From an uncultured Eubacteriales bacterium (GTDB lineage Bacteria > Bacillota > Clostridia > Oscillospirales > Oscillospiraceae), in the NCBI GenBank assembly GCA_900316745.1, contig ONEB01000006.1, forward strand, positions 62,001-126,000: a stretch of DNA of 64,000 nt. Reading direction: 5' to 3'. A model generated the notes under the pieces. That model did no database searches. It was not told the origin of the DNA and was given only the letters and a program-made list of their open reading frames with translations. Positions 16,422 to 24,517 of this stretch are shown here, in pieces. Every line of letters starts with the position of its first letter. Within the stretch, counting starts at the first letter, position 1. Both the position numbers and the translations under genes were made by a program.

Positions 16422-17693
16422 ATGCTTATGCAAACGGAACTTCTGCAAAAACTGGACGCGGGCGCTTTCGATGATACGCTGCGCACGCTCTACGGCACGG
16501 CGGACCGCGCCAGAGCGCGCCGGATCGCCGAGGCCTTTGCCGAACGGTTTCCGGACTGCGCCGACCGCGCCGCGCTCTTCAGCGCGCCGGGGCGTACGGA
16601 GATCGGCGGCAACCACACGGATCATCAGCACGGGCGCGTCCTCTGCGGCAGCGTGGATCTGGACATGCTCGCCTGCGCCGCGCCGAACGGTCTGCGCGAG
16701 ATCCGCGTCTGGTCCGAGGGCTACGGCGGCGTTCAGGTGGCGCTCGATGACCTTGCCCCGCGCGCGGAGGAGCGCGACAGCACCGCTGCGCTCGTGCGCG
16801 GTGTGGCGGCGGGCGTCTCGGCGCTCGGCCACAGCGTTTCGGGCGTGGACGTCTATGTCCACTCCAACGTGATCGCGGGCTCGGGTCTGTCCTCCTCGGC
16901 GGCCTTCGAGGTGCTCATCGGCACGATCCTGAACCGCTTTTTCTGCCGCGGCGCGCTCGACAGCATCGCCATCGCGAAGATCAGCCAGATGGCGGAGCGC
17001 GATTACTACGGCAAGCCCTGCGGTCTGATGGACCAGATGGGCTCCGCCGTCGGCGGCGCGGTCGCCATCGACTTCGCCGATCCCGAAAACCCCGTTGTGG
17101 AGCGGCTCAGCTATGACTTCACCGCCTCCGGGCACGCTCTGTGCATCATCGATACCGGCTCGTCCCACGATGATCTCACGGAGGATTACGCCGCCGTGGC
17201 GCGCGAGATGAGCGACGTTGCAAAGCTTTTCGGAAAGCAGTTCCTGCGCGAGGTGCCGGAAGAGCTCTTCCGCGCTGAGATCGCCGCGGTGCGCGCGCAA
17301 TGCGGCGACCGCGCCGCGCTGCGCGCCCGGCATTTTTACAGCGAGAACCGCCGCGCTGCGCTCGAGGCGGACGCCCTGCGCGAGGGCGACTTTCAGCGCT
17401 TTCTCGCGCTGGTGAACGAGTCGGGGCTTTCGTCCGTGTGCGATCTGGAGAACATCTGGTCGCCCGCGCACCCGGCGCGGCAGGCCGTGTCGCTCGCGCT
17501 CAGCATCGGACGCGAGCTGCTCGGCGGAAAGGGCGCGATCCGCGTGCACGGCGGCGGCTTTGCCGGAACGGTGCAGGCCTTTGTGCCCGAGACGCTTTTG
17601 GAGCCGTTTCGCGCCGGGATCGAGTCGGTCTTCGGCGAGGGAAAGTGCCATGTCCTTTTCATCCGTCCGCTGGGCGGCTGTGAGATCGTTTGA
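16422..17693 (+). CDS. galK: Galactokinase
   Basis: The 423-residue GHMP kinase has the galactokinase signature GRTEIGGNHTDHQHG, the ATP-binding loop GSGLSSSAAFEVLIG and the third motif HGGGFAGTVQAF. It phosphorylates galactose to galactose-1-phosphate in the cytoplasm, the first step of the Leloir pathway. AGAAAGGA precedes ATG 16422; a second in-frame ATG at 16428 has better spacing, so the true protein may lack the first two residues. It is followed by galT 23 bases later. No galE or galM is in the window. Confidence 0.95.
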   Translation: MLMQTELLQKLDAGAFDDTLRTLYGTADRARARRIAEAFAERFPDCADRAALFSAPGRTEIGGNHTDHQHGRVLCGSVDLDMLACAAPNGLREIRVWSEGYGGVQVALDDLAPRAEERDSTAALVRGVAAGVSALGHSVSGVDVYVHSNVIAGSGLSSSAAFEVLIGTILNRFFCRGALDSIAIAKISQMAERDYYGKPCGLMDQMGSAVGGAVAIDFADPENPVVERLSYDFTASGHALCIIDTGSSHDDLTEDYAAVAREMSDVAKLFGKQFLREVPEELFRAEIAAVRAQCGDRAALRARHFYSENRRAALEADALREGDFQRFLALVNESGLSSVCDLENIWSPAHPARQAVSLALSIGRELLGGKGAIRVHGGGFAGTVQAFVPETLLEPFRAGIESVFGEGKCHVLFIRPLGGCEIV

Positions 17694-17716
17694 AGCACCG
17701 GAAAGGAGAACCACCG

Positions 17717-19201
17717 ATGAACGCTGTTATCGCTCTGAAAAACTATGCCCTGCGCTCCGGGCTCATCACCGCCGAGGAGGAGATCTGGGCGGAGAATACG
17801 ATCCTCGATACGCTGAAGCTCGACGCCATGCCCGAGCTCGAGGTGGCGGAGGGATCGCCGCTGCACGAGATCCTCGGCGCGCTGACGGACGACGCGTATG
17901 AGCGCGGTGTGCTTGCGGAAAACTCCGTCGTCTACCGGGATCTGTTCGACACCGAGCTGATGGGCCGTCTCACGCCGCGCCCCGCGCAGGTGATCGAGCG
18001 CTTCCGCGCCCTCTTCGAGCAGAGCCCCAAGGCCGCCACGGACTGGTACTACAAGTTCAGCCAGGACACAAACTACATCCGCCGCGACCGCATCGCGAAT
18101 GATATTCAGTGGAAAGCCCCGACGGAGTACGGCGAGCTCGACATCACGATCAACCTCTCCAAGCCGGAGAAGGATCCCAAGGCCATCGCCGCGGCGCGCA
18201 ATCTCCCGGCGTCGAACTATCCGCGCTGCCAGCTCTGCGCCGAGAACGAGGGCTACGCCGGACGCGTGAACCATCCCGCGCGGCAAAACCACCGCATGGT
18301 GCCGATCACGATCAACAACTCGCCGTGGTTTCTGCAGTATTCCCCCTATGTCTACTACAACGAGCACTGCATCTGCCTGAATCGCAAGCATGTGCCCATG
18401 AAGATTGACCGCGCCTGCTTTGAAAAGCTGCTGGATTTTGTGCGCCAGTTTCCGCACTATTTCGTCGGCAGCAACGCGGATCTGCCCATCGTCGGCGGCT
18501 CGATCCTTGCCCACGACCATTTTCAGGGCGGGCACTACACGTTCGCCATGGAGAAAGCCCCGGTGGAGACGCCGTTTGTCTTCCCCGGCTTCGAGGACGT
18601 GCGCGCGGGCATCGTGAAGTGGCCGATGGCGGTCATCCGCCTCACCTGCACCGACCCGACGCGGCTGGCAGAGCTCGCCGACCGCATTCTGACGGCGTGG
18701 CGCGGCTATACCGACGAGTCCGCCGTGATCTACGCCGAGACGGACGGCGAGCGGCACAACACCATCACGCCCATCGCCCGCCGCCGCGGCGCGGACTTCG
18801 AGCTGGATCTCGTGCTGCGCAACAATCTCACCACCGAGGAATATCCCCTCGGCCTCTATCACCCGCACGATGAGCTCCATCACATCAAGAAAGAGAACAT
18901 CGGCCTCATTGAGGTCATGGGGCTCGCGGTGCTGCCCGCGCGTCTGCGCGAGGAGCTTGCCGCCGTGGCGGAGGCGCTCGTCTCGGGCGCGGACCTGCGC
19001 GCCGACGAGCGCACCGCAAAGCACGCCGACTGGGCGGAGGCATTCAAGCCGCAATATGAGATCACGGCCGAAAACGCGCTTTCGATCGTCCGCGCTGAGA
19101 CCGGCAAGGTCTTTGCCAAGGTGCTCGAGCACGCGGGCGTTTACAGCCGGGACGATGCCGGCAAGGAAGCGTTCCTGCGCTTTCTGCGCACCGTGCAGTA
19201 A
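17717..19201 (+). CDS. galT: UDP-glucose--hexose-1-phosphate uridylyltransferase, Firmicutes type
   Basis: At 494 residues this is the long Firmicutes GalT, not the 350-residue enterobacterial form. CQLCAENEGYAGRVNHPARQNH, YVYYNEHCI, GGSILAHDHFQGGHY (His active-site region H-x-H) and LYHPHDELHHIKKENIGLIEVMG are the family's conserved blocks. It exchanges UMP between UDP-glucose and galactose-1-phosphate. The ATG at 17717 follows AAAGGAG at 17702-17708; the frame start at 17690 lacks a site. Co-transcribed with galK. Confidence 0.95.
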   Translation: MNAVIALKNYALRSGLITAEEEIWAENTILDTLKLDAMPELEVAEGSPLHEILGALTDDAYERGVLAENSVVYRDLFDTELMGRLTPRPAQVIERFRALFEQSPKAATDWYYKFSQDTNYIRRDRIANDIQWKAPTEYGELDITINLSKPEKDPKAIAAARNLPASNYPRCQLCAENEGYAGRVNHPARQNHRMVPITINNSPWFLQYSPYVYYNEHCICLNRKHVPMKIDRACFEKLLDFVRQFPHYFVGSNADLPIVGGSILAHDHFQGGHYTFAMEKAPVETPFVFPGFEDVRAGIVKWPMAVIRLTCTDPTRLAELADRILTAWRGYTDESAVIYAETDGERHNTITPIARRRGADFELDLVLRNNLTTEEYPLGLYHPHDELHHIKKENIGLIEVMGLAVLPARLREELAAVAEALVSGADLRADERTAKHADWAEAFKPQYEITAENALSIVRAETGKVFAKVLEHAGVYSRDDAGKEAFLRFLRTVQ

Positions 19202-19219
19202 CACAGAAAGGGAACGACC

Positions 19220-21169
19220 ATGTCCGAACTTTACTATTATTCCGACGCGCTCAAGCTCGGGCAGAAGGCCTCCCGCGCAGCGTCCGCAAAGGGGCAGAGC
19301 CCGTATCTGCCCGCGCTGGACGAGATTGTGCCGCCGGAGCGCTCGGCAGCGGGCGTCGATCTCGGCCTCGTGCAGGTTCCGGCGGAGTTCATCGTCGGCA
19401 CCAAGACCCGCGGCCGGACGGAGTCTTTCGCGGTCAATTTCATGCCGCTGCTGCCGGAGAGCTCAGAGTTCGCGGCAAAGTGGTATGCGCTCTGCCGCGC
19501 CCATCTCGCCGAGGGCATCCGCGAGCCGGTCAAGGTCTATGAATATCTCAATCGGTTTTACGTCGACGAGGGAAACAAGCGCGTGAGCGTGCTGAAGTTT
19601 TTCGACGCGCCGACCATCCCCGCGCATGTGATCCGGGTGCTCCCGGAGCGGACAGGGGACCCAAAAATCGAAAACTACTATGCATTCATCGCGTTCTATC
19701 GCCTGAGCCGGGTCGGCTTTCTGGAGCTGACGAAGCCCGGCGGCTACGCCGTGCTGCAGCGCCTGCTCGGAAAGGCGCCGGACGAGGCGTGGACAGAGGA
19801 GGAGCGGCGGCGCTTTTCGGCGGCATTCTACCGCTTTCGCAAGGTCTATGAGGCGAGCGGCGGCAGCAAGCTCCGCGCCACCGCCGGCGACGCGCTGCTG
19901 GCGTTTCTCAAGGTCTATGGCTACCCGCAGCTGCTCACGCCGGATGAGTCCGCGCTGAAAAAGGATCTCTCGCTCATGTGGGAGGAGCTGGCGCTGCAGC
20001 AGGAAGAGTCCGTCATCGAGGTCAAGACCGCGCCCGCGACGGAGAAAAAGCAGACCCTCCTGACGCGCGTGCTGCCCACGGGACAGAACGTGAAAAAGGT
20101 CGCCTTTCTCCATGACAAAACGCCGGCGTCCTCCGGCTGGACGATGGGGCACGAGCAGGGGCGCCGCCACCTGCAGCGCGTGTTCGAGGGGCAGATCGAG
20201 ACCTGCGCTTATGAAAACGTCATGGAGGGCGAGGGTCCCGTCGCCGTCATGGAGCGCGCCATCGCCGATGGCTGCGGCCTGATCTTCGCGACCTCGCCGC
20301 GCATCCTGCCGGCGAGCCTGCGCGTCGCCGTGGCGCACCCGGAGGTCGTCGTCATGAACTGCTCGGTCAACCAGCGGCATCGCTATGTCCGCTCGTATTA
20401 CGGGCGCATGTATGAGGCGAAATTCATCATCGGCGCCGTCGCCGCCACACTCTCCGATTCCGGCGAGCTGGGCTATGTCGCGGACTATCCCATCTTCGGT
20501 CAGATCGCCGGGATCAATGCGTTCGCCCTCGGCGCGCAGATGATCAATCCCCGTGCAAAGGTGCATCTCTCATGGGCGTCCGTCCGGGGCGGGGAGCACG
20601 CGGACACCGCGCTCATCGAGCGGGGCATCCGGCTGATCTCCACGCAGGACTCTGCAAGGCTCCGGAACGGCAGCTCCAGCGGCTTTGGGCTCTACCGCGT
20701 TGCGGACGACGGAGAACGAACGCTCCTGGCAGCGCCCCTCTGGCGCTGGGACGTCTACTATGAAACGATCCTGCGCCGCCTGCGCGACAACACCGTGAAA
20801 GAGGAATACGAGCGCAGCAACCGCGCCCTGAACTACTATTGGGGCATGTCCGCCGGCGTGATCGACCTGCGTCTGGATCCGACGCTTCCGCGCGGCACGC
20901 GGCGTCTTGCGGATTATCTCCGCGAGAGCATCGCCAAGGAGGTCTGCAACCCGTTCCTCGCGCCGCTCCATACGCAGGACGGCAGCCTGATCGGCGAGCA
21001 CCAGCACGCGCTCAGCATCGAGCAGATCATCGGCATGGATTATCTCGTCGATAACGTGATCGGCGCGATCCCGACCTACGCCGAGCTCTCGCCGCTTGCC
21101 CAGTCCACGGTCGACGCTGCGGGCGTCGCGCCGTCGATGCGCGGCGTCGCGGAGGAGAGCGCAAAATGA
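19220..21169 (+). CDS. Cytoplasmic BMP-like binding protein with N-terminal ParB-like segment
   Basis: The 649-residue protein has no signal peptide or lipobox. Residues about 105-145 (YVDEGNKRVSVLKFFDAPTI) resemble the ParB/sulfiredoxin-like fold, where E-G-N-K-R forms the motif. From about 293 a BMP/PBP1-like ligand-binding domain begins: VAFLHDKTPASSGWTMGHEQ, LGYVADYPIFGQIAGINAFA, and NPRAKVHLSW. BMP proteins normally bind nucleosides outside the cell; this one appears intracellular. It overlaps a metallophosphoesterase gene by four bases, hinting at a shared nucleotide-related role. It follows galT by 18 bases. Confidence 0.7.
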   Translation: MSELYYYSDALKLGQKASRAASAKGQSPYLPALDEIVPPERSAAGVDLGLVQVPAEFIVGTKTRGRTESFAVNFMPLLPESSEFAAKWYALCRAHLAEGIREPVKVYEYLNRFYVDEGNKRVSVLKFFDAPTIPAHVIRVLPERTGDPKIENYYAFIAFYRLSRVGFLELTKPGGYAVLQRLLGKAPDEAWTEEERRRFSAAFYRFRKVYEASGGSKLRATAGDALLAFLKVYGYPQLLTPDESALKKDLSLMWEELALQQEESVIEVKTAPATEKKQTLLTRVLPTGQNVKKVAFLHDKTPASSGWTMGHEQGRRHLQRVFEGQIETCAYENVMEGEGPVAVMERAIADGCGLIFATSPRILPASLRVAVAHPEVVVMNCSVNQRHRYVRSYYGRMYEAKFIIGAVAATLSDSGELGYVADYPIFGQIAGINAFALGAQMINPRAKVHLSWASVRGGEHADTALIERGIRLISTQDSARLRNGSSSGFGLYRVADDGERTLLAAPLWRWDVYYETILRRLRDNTVKEEYERSNRALNYYWGMSAGVIDLRLDPTLPRGTRRLADYLRESIAKEVCNPFLAPLHTQDGSLIGEHQHALSIEQIIGMDYLVDNVIGAIPTYAELSPLAQSTVDAAGVAPSMRGVAEESAK

Positions 21170-21756
21170 AGATTCTCGCGGTATCGGACGTGGAATCCCG
21201 TTACTTTTATGATTATTACACCCCGGGCAAGCTGGACGAATACGATCTGATCATCTCCTGCGGCGATCTGTCGCGGGAGTATCTGGAGTTTCTCGTCACC
21301 ATGGCGCGCTGCCCGCTGCTGTATGTGCACGGGAACCACGATGAATCGTATGACAAGCGCCCGCCGGAGGGCTGCATCTGCATCGAGGACACCCTCTATG
21401 TCCACGAGGGCGTGCGCATCCTCGGCCTCGGCGGCTCGCACCGCTATCGGAACGGGTCGCATCAGTACTCCGAGCGCCAGATGGCCTGGCGCATCCGCCG
21501 CCTGTGGTATACCCTGCGCAAAAGCGAGGGCTTCGATATCCTCGTCACGCACGCGCCCGCGCGGGGCATCAATGACTTCGACTCGCAGACGCACCGCGGC
21601 TTTGCCTGCTTTTTGAAGCTGCTCGACCGCTGGCAGCCGCGCTATTTCCTCCACGGGCACATCCATAAAAACTACGGCGTCAGGATCCCGCAGCGCACGC
21701 AGCACGGCGCAACGACGATCATCAATGCCTGTGACCACTGCGTGATTGAATTTTAA
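21166..21756 (+). CDS. Calcineurin-like metallophosphoesterase
   Basis: The 196-residue protein has the metal motifs in order: MKILAVSDVESRYFYDYY (D-x-x, with Glu where many have His), SCGDLS, YVHGNHDES, VTHAPARGINDF and FLHGHIHKNYG. The family hydrolyses phosphomonoesters, phosphodiesters or nucleotides using two metals. The gene overlaps the BMP-like gene (ATGA), so the two are coupled. Substrate unknown. A strong hairpin follows. Confidence 0.88.
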   Translation: MKILAVSDVESRYFYDYYTPGKLDEYDLIISCGDLSREYLEFLVTMARCPLLYVHGNHDESYDKRPPEGCICIEDTLYVHEGVRILGLGGSHRYRNGSHQYSERQMAWRIRRLWYTLRKSEGFDILVTHAPARGINDFDSQTHRGFACFLKLLDRWQPRYFLHGHIHKNYGVRIPQRTQHGATTIINACDHCVIEF

Positions 21757-21762
21757 TGCAAA

Positions 21763-21795
21763 AACCGGCGCACCCGAATTTCGGGTGCGCCGGTT
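21763..21795. terminator. Bidirectional terminator-like palindrome
   Basis: AACCGGCGCACCCGAA at 21763-21778 is perfectly inverted at 21780-21795, a 16-bp stem around one base. An A-run at the left serves the minus strand (trpB); the plus-strand T-run is poor. Confidence 0.8.
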
Positions 21796-21811
21796 GGCTT
21801 GATTGGAAAGA

Positions 21812-23071
21812 TCACTTCTGCGCGCGTTTTTCCTCCATCTTCTTCAAAAACTCCGGACCATAGCCGTAGTGCTCCACGACGAAGTCCAGATCCTTGTCGC
21901 CGCGGCCGGAGAGGTTTACGAGCGCCGAACCCGTGATGCCGGTGCGGGCGAGCTTGATGGCGTGCGCCAGAGCGTGCGAGCTCTCGATCGCGGGAATGAT
22001 GCCCTCGTGCCGGGACAGCAGGAAGAGCGCCTCGATGGCCTCCTCATCGTCGATGGTGACGTAGTTCACGCGCTCCATATCGTGCAGCAGCGCGTGCTCC
22101 GGGCCGGCGGCGGGGTAGTCCAGACCGCTGGCGTTGGAGTAGACGGGCGCGGGATCGCCGTTTTCGTCCGCGAGCATGATGCTGTTGAAGCCGTGCATCA
22201 CGCCCTCGCTGCCGTAGGTGATCGAGGCGGCGTGGTCGCCAAGCTTCGGACCGCGTCCGAGCGGCTCCACGCCCACGAGCTCCACGGGGTCTGCCAGAAA
22301 CGGCGTGAACATGCCGATGGAGTTCGAGCCGCCTCCCACGCAGGCCACGACCTGATCGGGCAGGTGACCGGTCATGGAGACGAACTGCTCTCTGGCCTCC
22401 TCGCCGATGCAGTACTGGAAGTCGCGCACCATCAGCGGGAAAGGATGCGGGCCGGCGGCCGTGCCGATGCAGTAGACCGCGTCCTTATACTCCTTGGAAT
22501 ACGCCATGAAGGCGGCGTCCACAGCCTCCTTGAGCGTTTTGAGCCCGAAGCTCACGGGGATCACGTTCGCACCCAGCATCTTCATGCGCGTGACGTTCGG
22601 CGCCTGCTTTGCGATGTCCACCTCGCCCATGTAGATGTCGCACTCCATGCCGAAGTAGGCCGCGGCGGTGGCGAGCGCCACGCCGTGCTGTCCCGCGCCG
22701 GTCTCGGCGATGAGCTTTTTCTTGCCCATGAACTTGGCAAGCAGACCCTCGCCCATGCAGTGGTTGAGCTTGTGCGCGCCGGTGTGGTTCAGATCCTCGC
22801 GCTTGAGATAGATCTGGAATCTGCCGAGGTGGTTCGAGAGATTCTGGCAGTGATACACCGGGGTGGGGCGGCCCTGAAAGTCCTTGCGGATGCGGCGCAG
22901 CTCGTTGATGAATTGCGCCGACTGCGCGATCGTGTAATACGCCTCGGCGTATTCGTTGAACGCCTTGATGAGCTCGGGGTCGTCGAGATAATTGCCGCCG
23001 TACTTGCCGAAATAGCCGTCCGGCGTCGGGTGCTCTTTCAGATAGTTGTCGAAATCTCTGTACTTGTTCAT
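21812..23071 (-). CDS. trpB: Tryptophan synthase beta subunit, stand-alone
   Basis: The 419-residue PLP enzyme has [15 protein letters not shown] with Lys101 as the PLP lysine. It also has [19 protein letters not shown], the phosphate-binding [11 protein letters not shown] and a late LSGRGDKD. It joins indole and serine to give tryptophan. It is the TrpB1 type, yet no trpA or other trp gene is in the window, so indole salvage is plausible. AAGGGAGAA precedes the ATG. It has its own promoter and terminator. Confidence 0.95.
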   Translation of the reverse strand: MNKYRDFDNYLKEHPTPDGYFGKYGGNYLDDPELIKAFNEYAEAYYTIAQSAQFINELRRIRKDFQGRPTPVYHCQNLSNHLGRFQIYLKREDLNHTGAHKLNHCMGEGLLAKFMGKKKLIAETGAGQHGVALATAAAYFGMECDIYMGEVDIAKQAPNVTRMKMLGANVIPVSFGLKTLKEAVDAAFMAYSKEYKDAVYCIGTAAGPHPFPLMVRDFQYCIGEEAREQFVSMTGHLPDQVVACVGGGSNSIGMFTPFLADPVELVGVEPLGRGPKLGDHAASITYGSEGVMHGFNSIMLADENGDPAPVYSNASGLDYPAAGPEHALLHDMERVNYVTIDDEEAIEALFLLSRHEGIIPAIESSHALAHAIKLARTGITGSALVNLSGRGDKDLDFVVEHYGYGPEFLKKMEEKRAQK

Positions 23072-23110
23072 AGCAGATTCTCCCTTTCACGCGGAGTGTG
23101 GATATTCCTG

Positions 23111-23139
23111 ATTGTAACACACTTGCTGCGGATGTACAA
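23111..23139 (-). promoter_or_regulatory. trpB promoter
   Basis: On the minus strand TTGTAC (complement of 23134-23139) and TACAAT (complement of 23111-23116) are 17 bases apart. No attenuator or T-box was recognised in the 39 bases to the start codon. Confidence 0.75.
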
Positions 23140-23160
23140 TCTTTTCTTCCGTGGAGCAGA

Positions 23161-23189
23161 TTGACGGAAACCGGAGAATCGGATATACT
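23161..23189 (+). promoter_or_regulatory. TetR-family gene promoter
   Basis: TTGACG at 23161-23166 and TATACT at 23184-23189 are 17 bases apart, divergent from the trpB promoter, so one operator between them could control both. Confidence 0.75.
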
Positions 23190-23230
23190 GTCTTACAGAT
23201 CGAACACACTGTCCCGGAGGTGGAGTTGGG

Positions 23231-23842
23231 ATGGAAAACAGCAGCAAATTAAAGCGTGTCCTCACGGACGCCGCGGTGCGGTGCTTCCGTGAGCGCGGCT
23301 ACGACGACGTCTCCGTGAACGACATCTGCCGGGAGGCGGGCGTCGCGCGCTCGTCATTCTATCGGGTGTTCTCCAACAAAAAGGACACGATCCGCTGTCT
23401 GCTGGAACACACGGACACGAACTCTATCGTCAGCATCGAGGAACTGCTCGCGGCGCAGAACGATTTTGACCGCATGTGGATCATCGGAGACCGTTATATT
23501 TCGATCTGCAAGTCTCTCGGACCGGAGCTGAACGCCTCTTTCCAGTGCATGTCAGTGCGGGGTGAGATTGACCTGCTCTCGCTGGCGCACTCCGTGGACG
23601 CGTGGTTCATCCGACTGACGCGCAGCTGTCAGAAGACCGGCATCATCCGGAGCGCCGAGCCCGCAGAGCTGATCGGGCCGCTGTTGGCGGACATGGTCTA
23701 TCACGAGATCTACGCCTGGAGTGCCCACAAGGGCAACTACCCTCTGCGCGCCCGCTCTCGCCGGATCACGGAAGCGCTCGTCGATCTCGCGCCGGAGTAC
23801 CGCTGGAGCGAGGCGCAGCTCGCCGCCGCGGACAAATCCTGA
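23231..23842 (+). CDS. TetR/AcrR-family transcriptional regulator
   Basis: The 203-residue protein has an N-terminal helix-turn-helix: VSVNDICREAGVARSSFYRV followed by FSNKKDTIRCLLE. The C-terminal two-thirds is a helical ligand-binding domain of undefined specificity. The start at 23231 follows CGGAGGTGGAG. It is divergent from trpB with 159 bases between; autoregulation and control of trpB are possible but unproven. It is followed by a terminator. Confidence 0.88.
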   Translation: MENSSKLKRVLTDAAVRCFRERGYDDVSVNDICREAGVARSSFYRVFSNKKDTIRCLLEHTDTNSIVSIEELLAAQNDFDRMWIIGDRYISICKSLGPELNASFQCMSVRGEIDLLSLAHSVDAWFIRLTRSCQKTGIIRSAEPAELIGPLLADMVYHEIYAWSAHKGNYPLRARSRRITEALVDLAPEYRWSEAQLAAADKS

Positions 23843-23859
23843 AATCGGACAAAAACCCC

Positions 23860-23895
23860 GAAGCTGTCTCATGGTTTGAGACGGCTTCATTTTTT
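23860..23895 (+). terminator. Terminator after the TetR gene
   Basis: GAAGC-T-GTCTCA at 23860-23871 pairs with TGAGAC-G-GCTTC at 23877-23888, followed by A and T6. Confidence 0.85.
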
Positions 23896-23953
23896 GCGGC
23901 GTGAAAAGCGAAACAGGTTTTTTGTGGGTTTCTGAAAATCGCTTGTCAAGCAA

Positions 23954-23982
23954 TTGACGGGCGGTTTTTCTCCTTATAAGAT
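23954..23982 (+). promoter_or_regulatory. Likely promoter of the nuoE-nuoF-molybdoenzyme operon
   Basis: TTGACG at 23954-23959 and TAAGAT at 23977-23982 are 17 bases apart; TATAAG at 23975-23980 is an alternative -10. Confidence 0.55.
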
Positions 23983-24014
23983 GAGGGCAGAAACCTTTTT
24001 GGAGGCGAAACATT

Positions 24015-24452
24015 ATGGCTGCATACGAACAAATCATCAACACCGCCTTATCAGACGGCGGACTGCTGGACGCGCTGCTGGCGCTCCAGAAGGCGGAGGG
24101 CTATGTGAGCGAACCGGCTCTGTCTGCCCTCGCGAAGCATGTGGGCGTGAGCGACGCTGCGCTCTACGATGCGGCGAGCTTTTACTCCATGCTGCGCTTT
24201 GAAAAGCCTGCGCAGACCGAGATCCGCGTCTGCCGCGGCACGGCCTGCCACTCCGGCGGCAACGCCGAGCTGGTTGCGGCGCTCGAAGCCGCCACCAGTG
24301 TGAAGCTGGGCGAGAGCAACGAGAAATATTCCCTCGGCTGGGTCGAGTGCCTCGGTCAGTGTCAGGCAGCGCCGAACATTCTCATCAACGGCGAGCTCTA
24401 TACGAATGTGGATCTGAACCAGATCCCGGAATTGCTCGGAGGTGCCAAATGA
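24015..24452 (+). CDS. NuoE/HndA-like [2Fe-2S] subunit
   Basis: The 145-residue protein has the thioredoxin-like ferredoxin fold of 24-kDa subunits. Ligands are visible as CRGTACHSGG (C-x4-C) and CLGQCQAAPN (C-x3-C). An N-terminal helical part includes LLALQKAEGYVSEPALSALA. Such subunits accept electrons next to the NADH-oxidising flavoprotein. GGAGG precedes the ATG. It starts a four-gene operon; the next start overlaps its stop (ATGA at 24449). Confidence 0.92.
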   Translation: MAAYEQIINTALSDGGLLDALLALQKAEGYVSEPALSALAKHVGVSDAALYDAASFYSMLRFEKPAQTEIRVCRGTACHSGGNAELVAALEAATSVKLGESNEKYSLGWVECLGQCQAAPNILINGELYTNVDLNQIPELLGGAK

Positions 24453-24517
24453 ACGAAATCAGAATCGCACTCCGCAATGTGGGGAAGATCGACCCCATGT
24501 CCATTGAGCCCGCATGA
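24449..24517 (+). pseudogene. Detached N-terminal fragment of the NuoF-like gene
   Basis: An in-phase ATG overlapping the nuoE-like stop encodes 22 residues, MNEIRIALRNVGKIDPMSIE then PA and TGA at 24515-24517. This is the usual beginning of NuoF-like proteins (R-I-x-L-R-N-x-G-x-I-D-P). The remaining protein continues in a different frame from 24514. In relatives about 15 residues (a D-Y-x-x-x-G-G-Y stretch) lie between the two parts, so a short out-of-frame deletion, or a sequence error, is inferred. Confidence 0.65.

Noticed and set aside
19463..20566. Large minus-strand open frames over plus-strand genes (also at 12968-14869 and 37436-38917)
   Set aside because: They are typical antisense shadows in GC-rich DNA, without ribosome sites or family motifs; the plus-strand genes have clear motifs.
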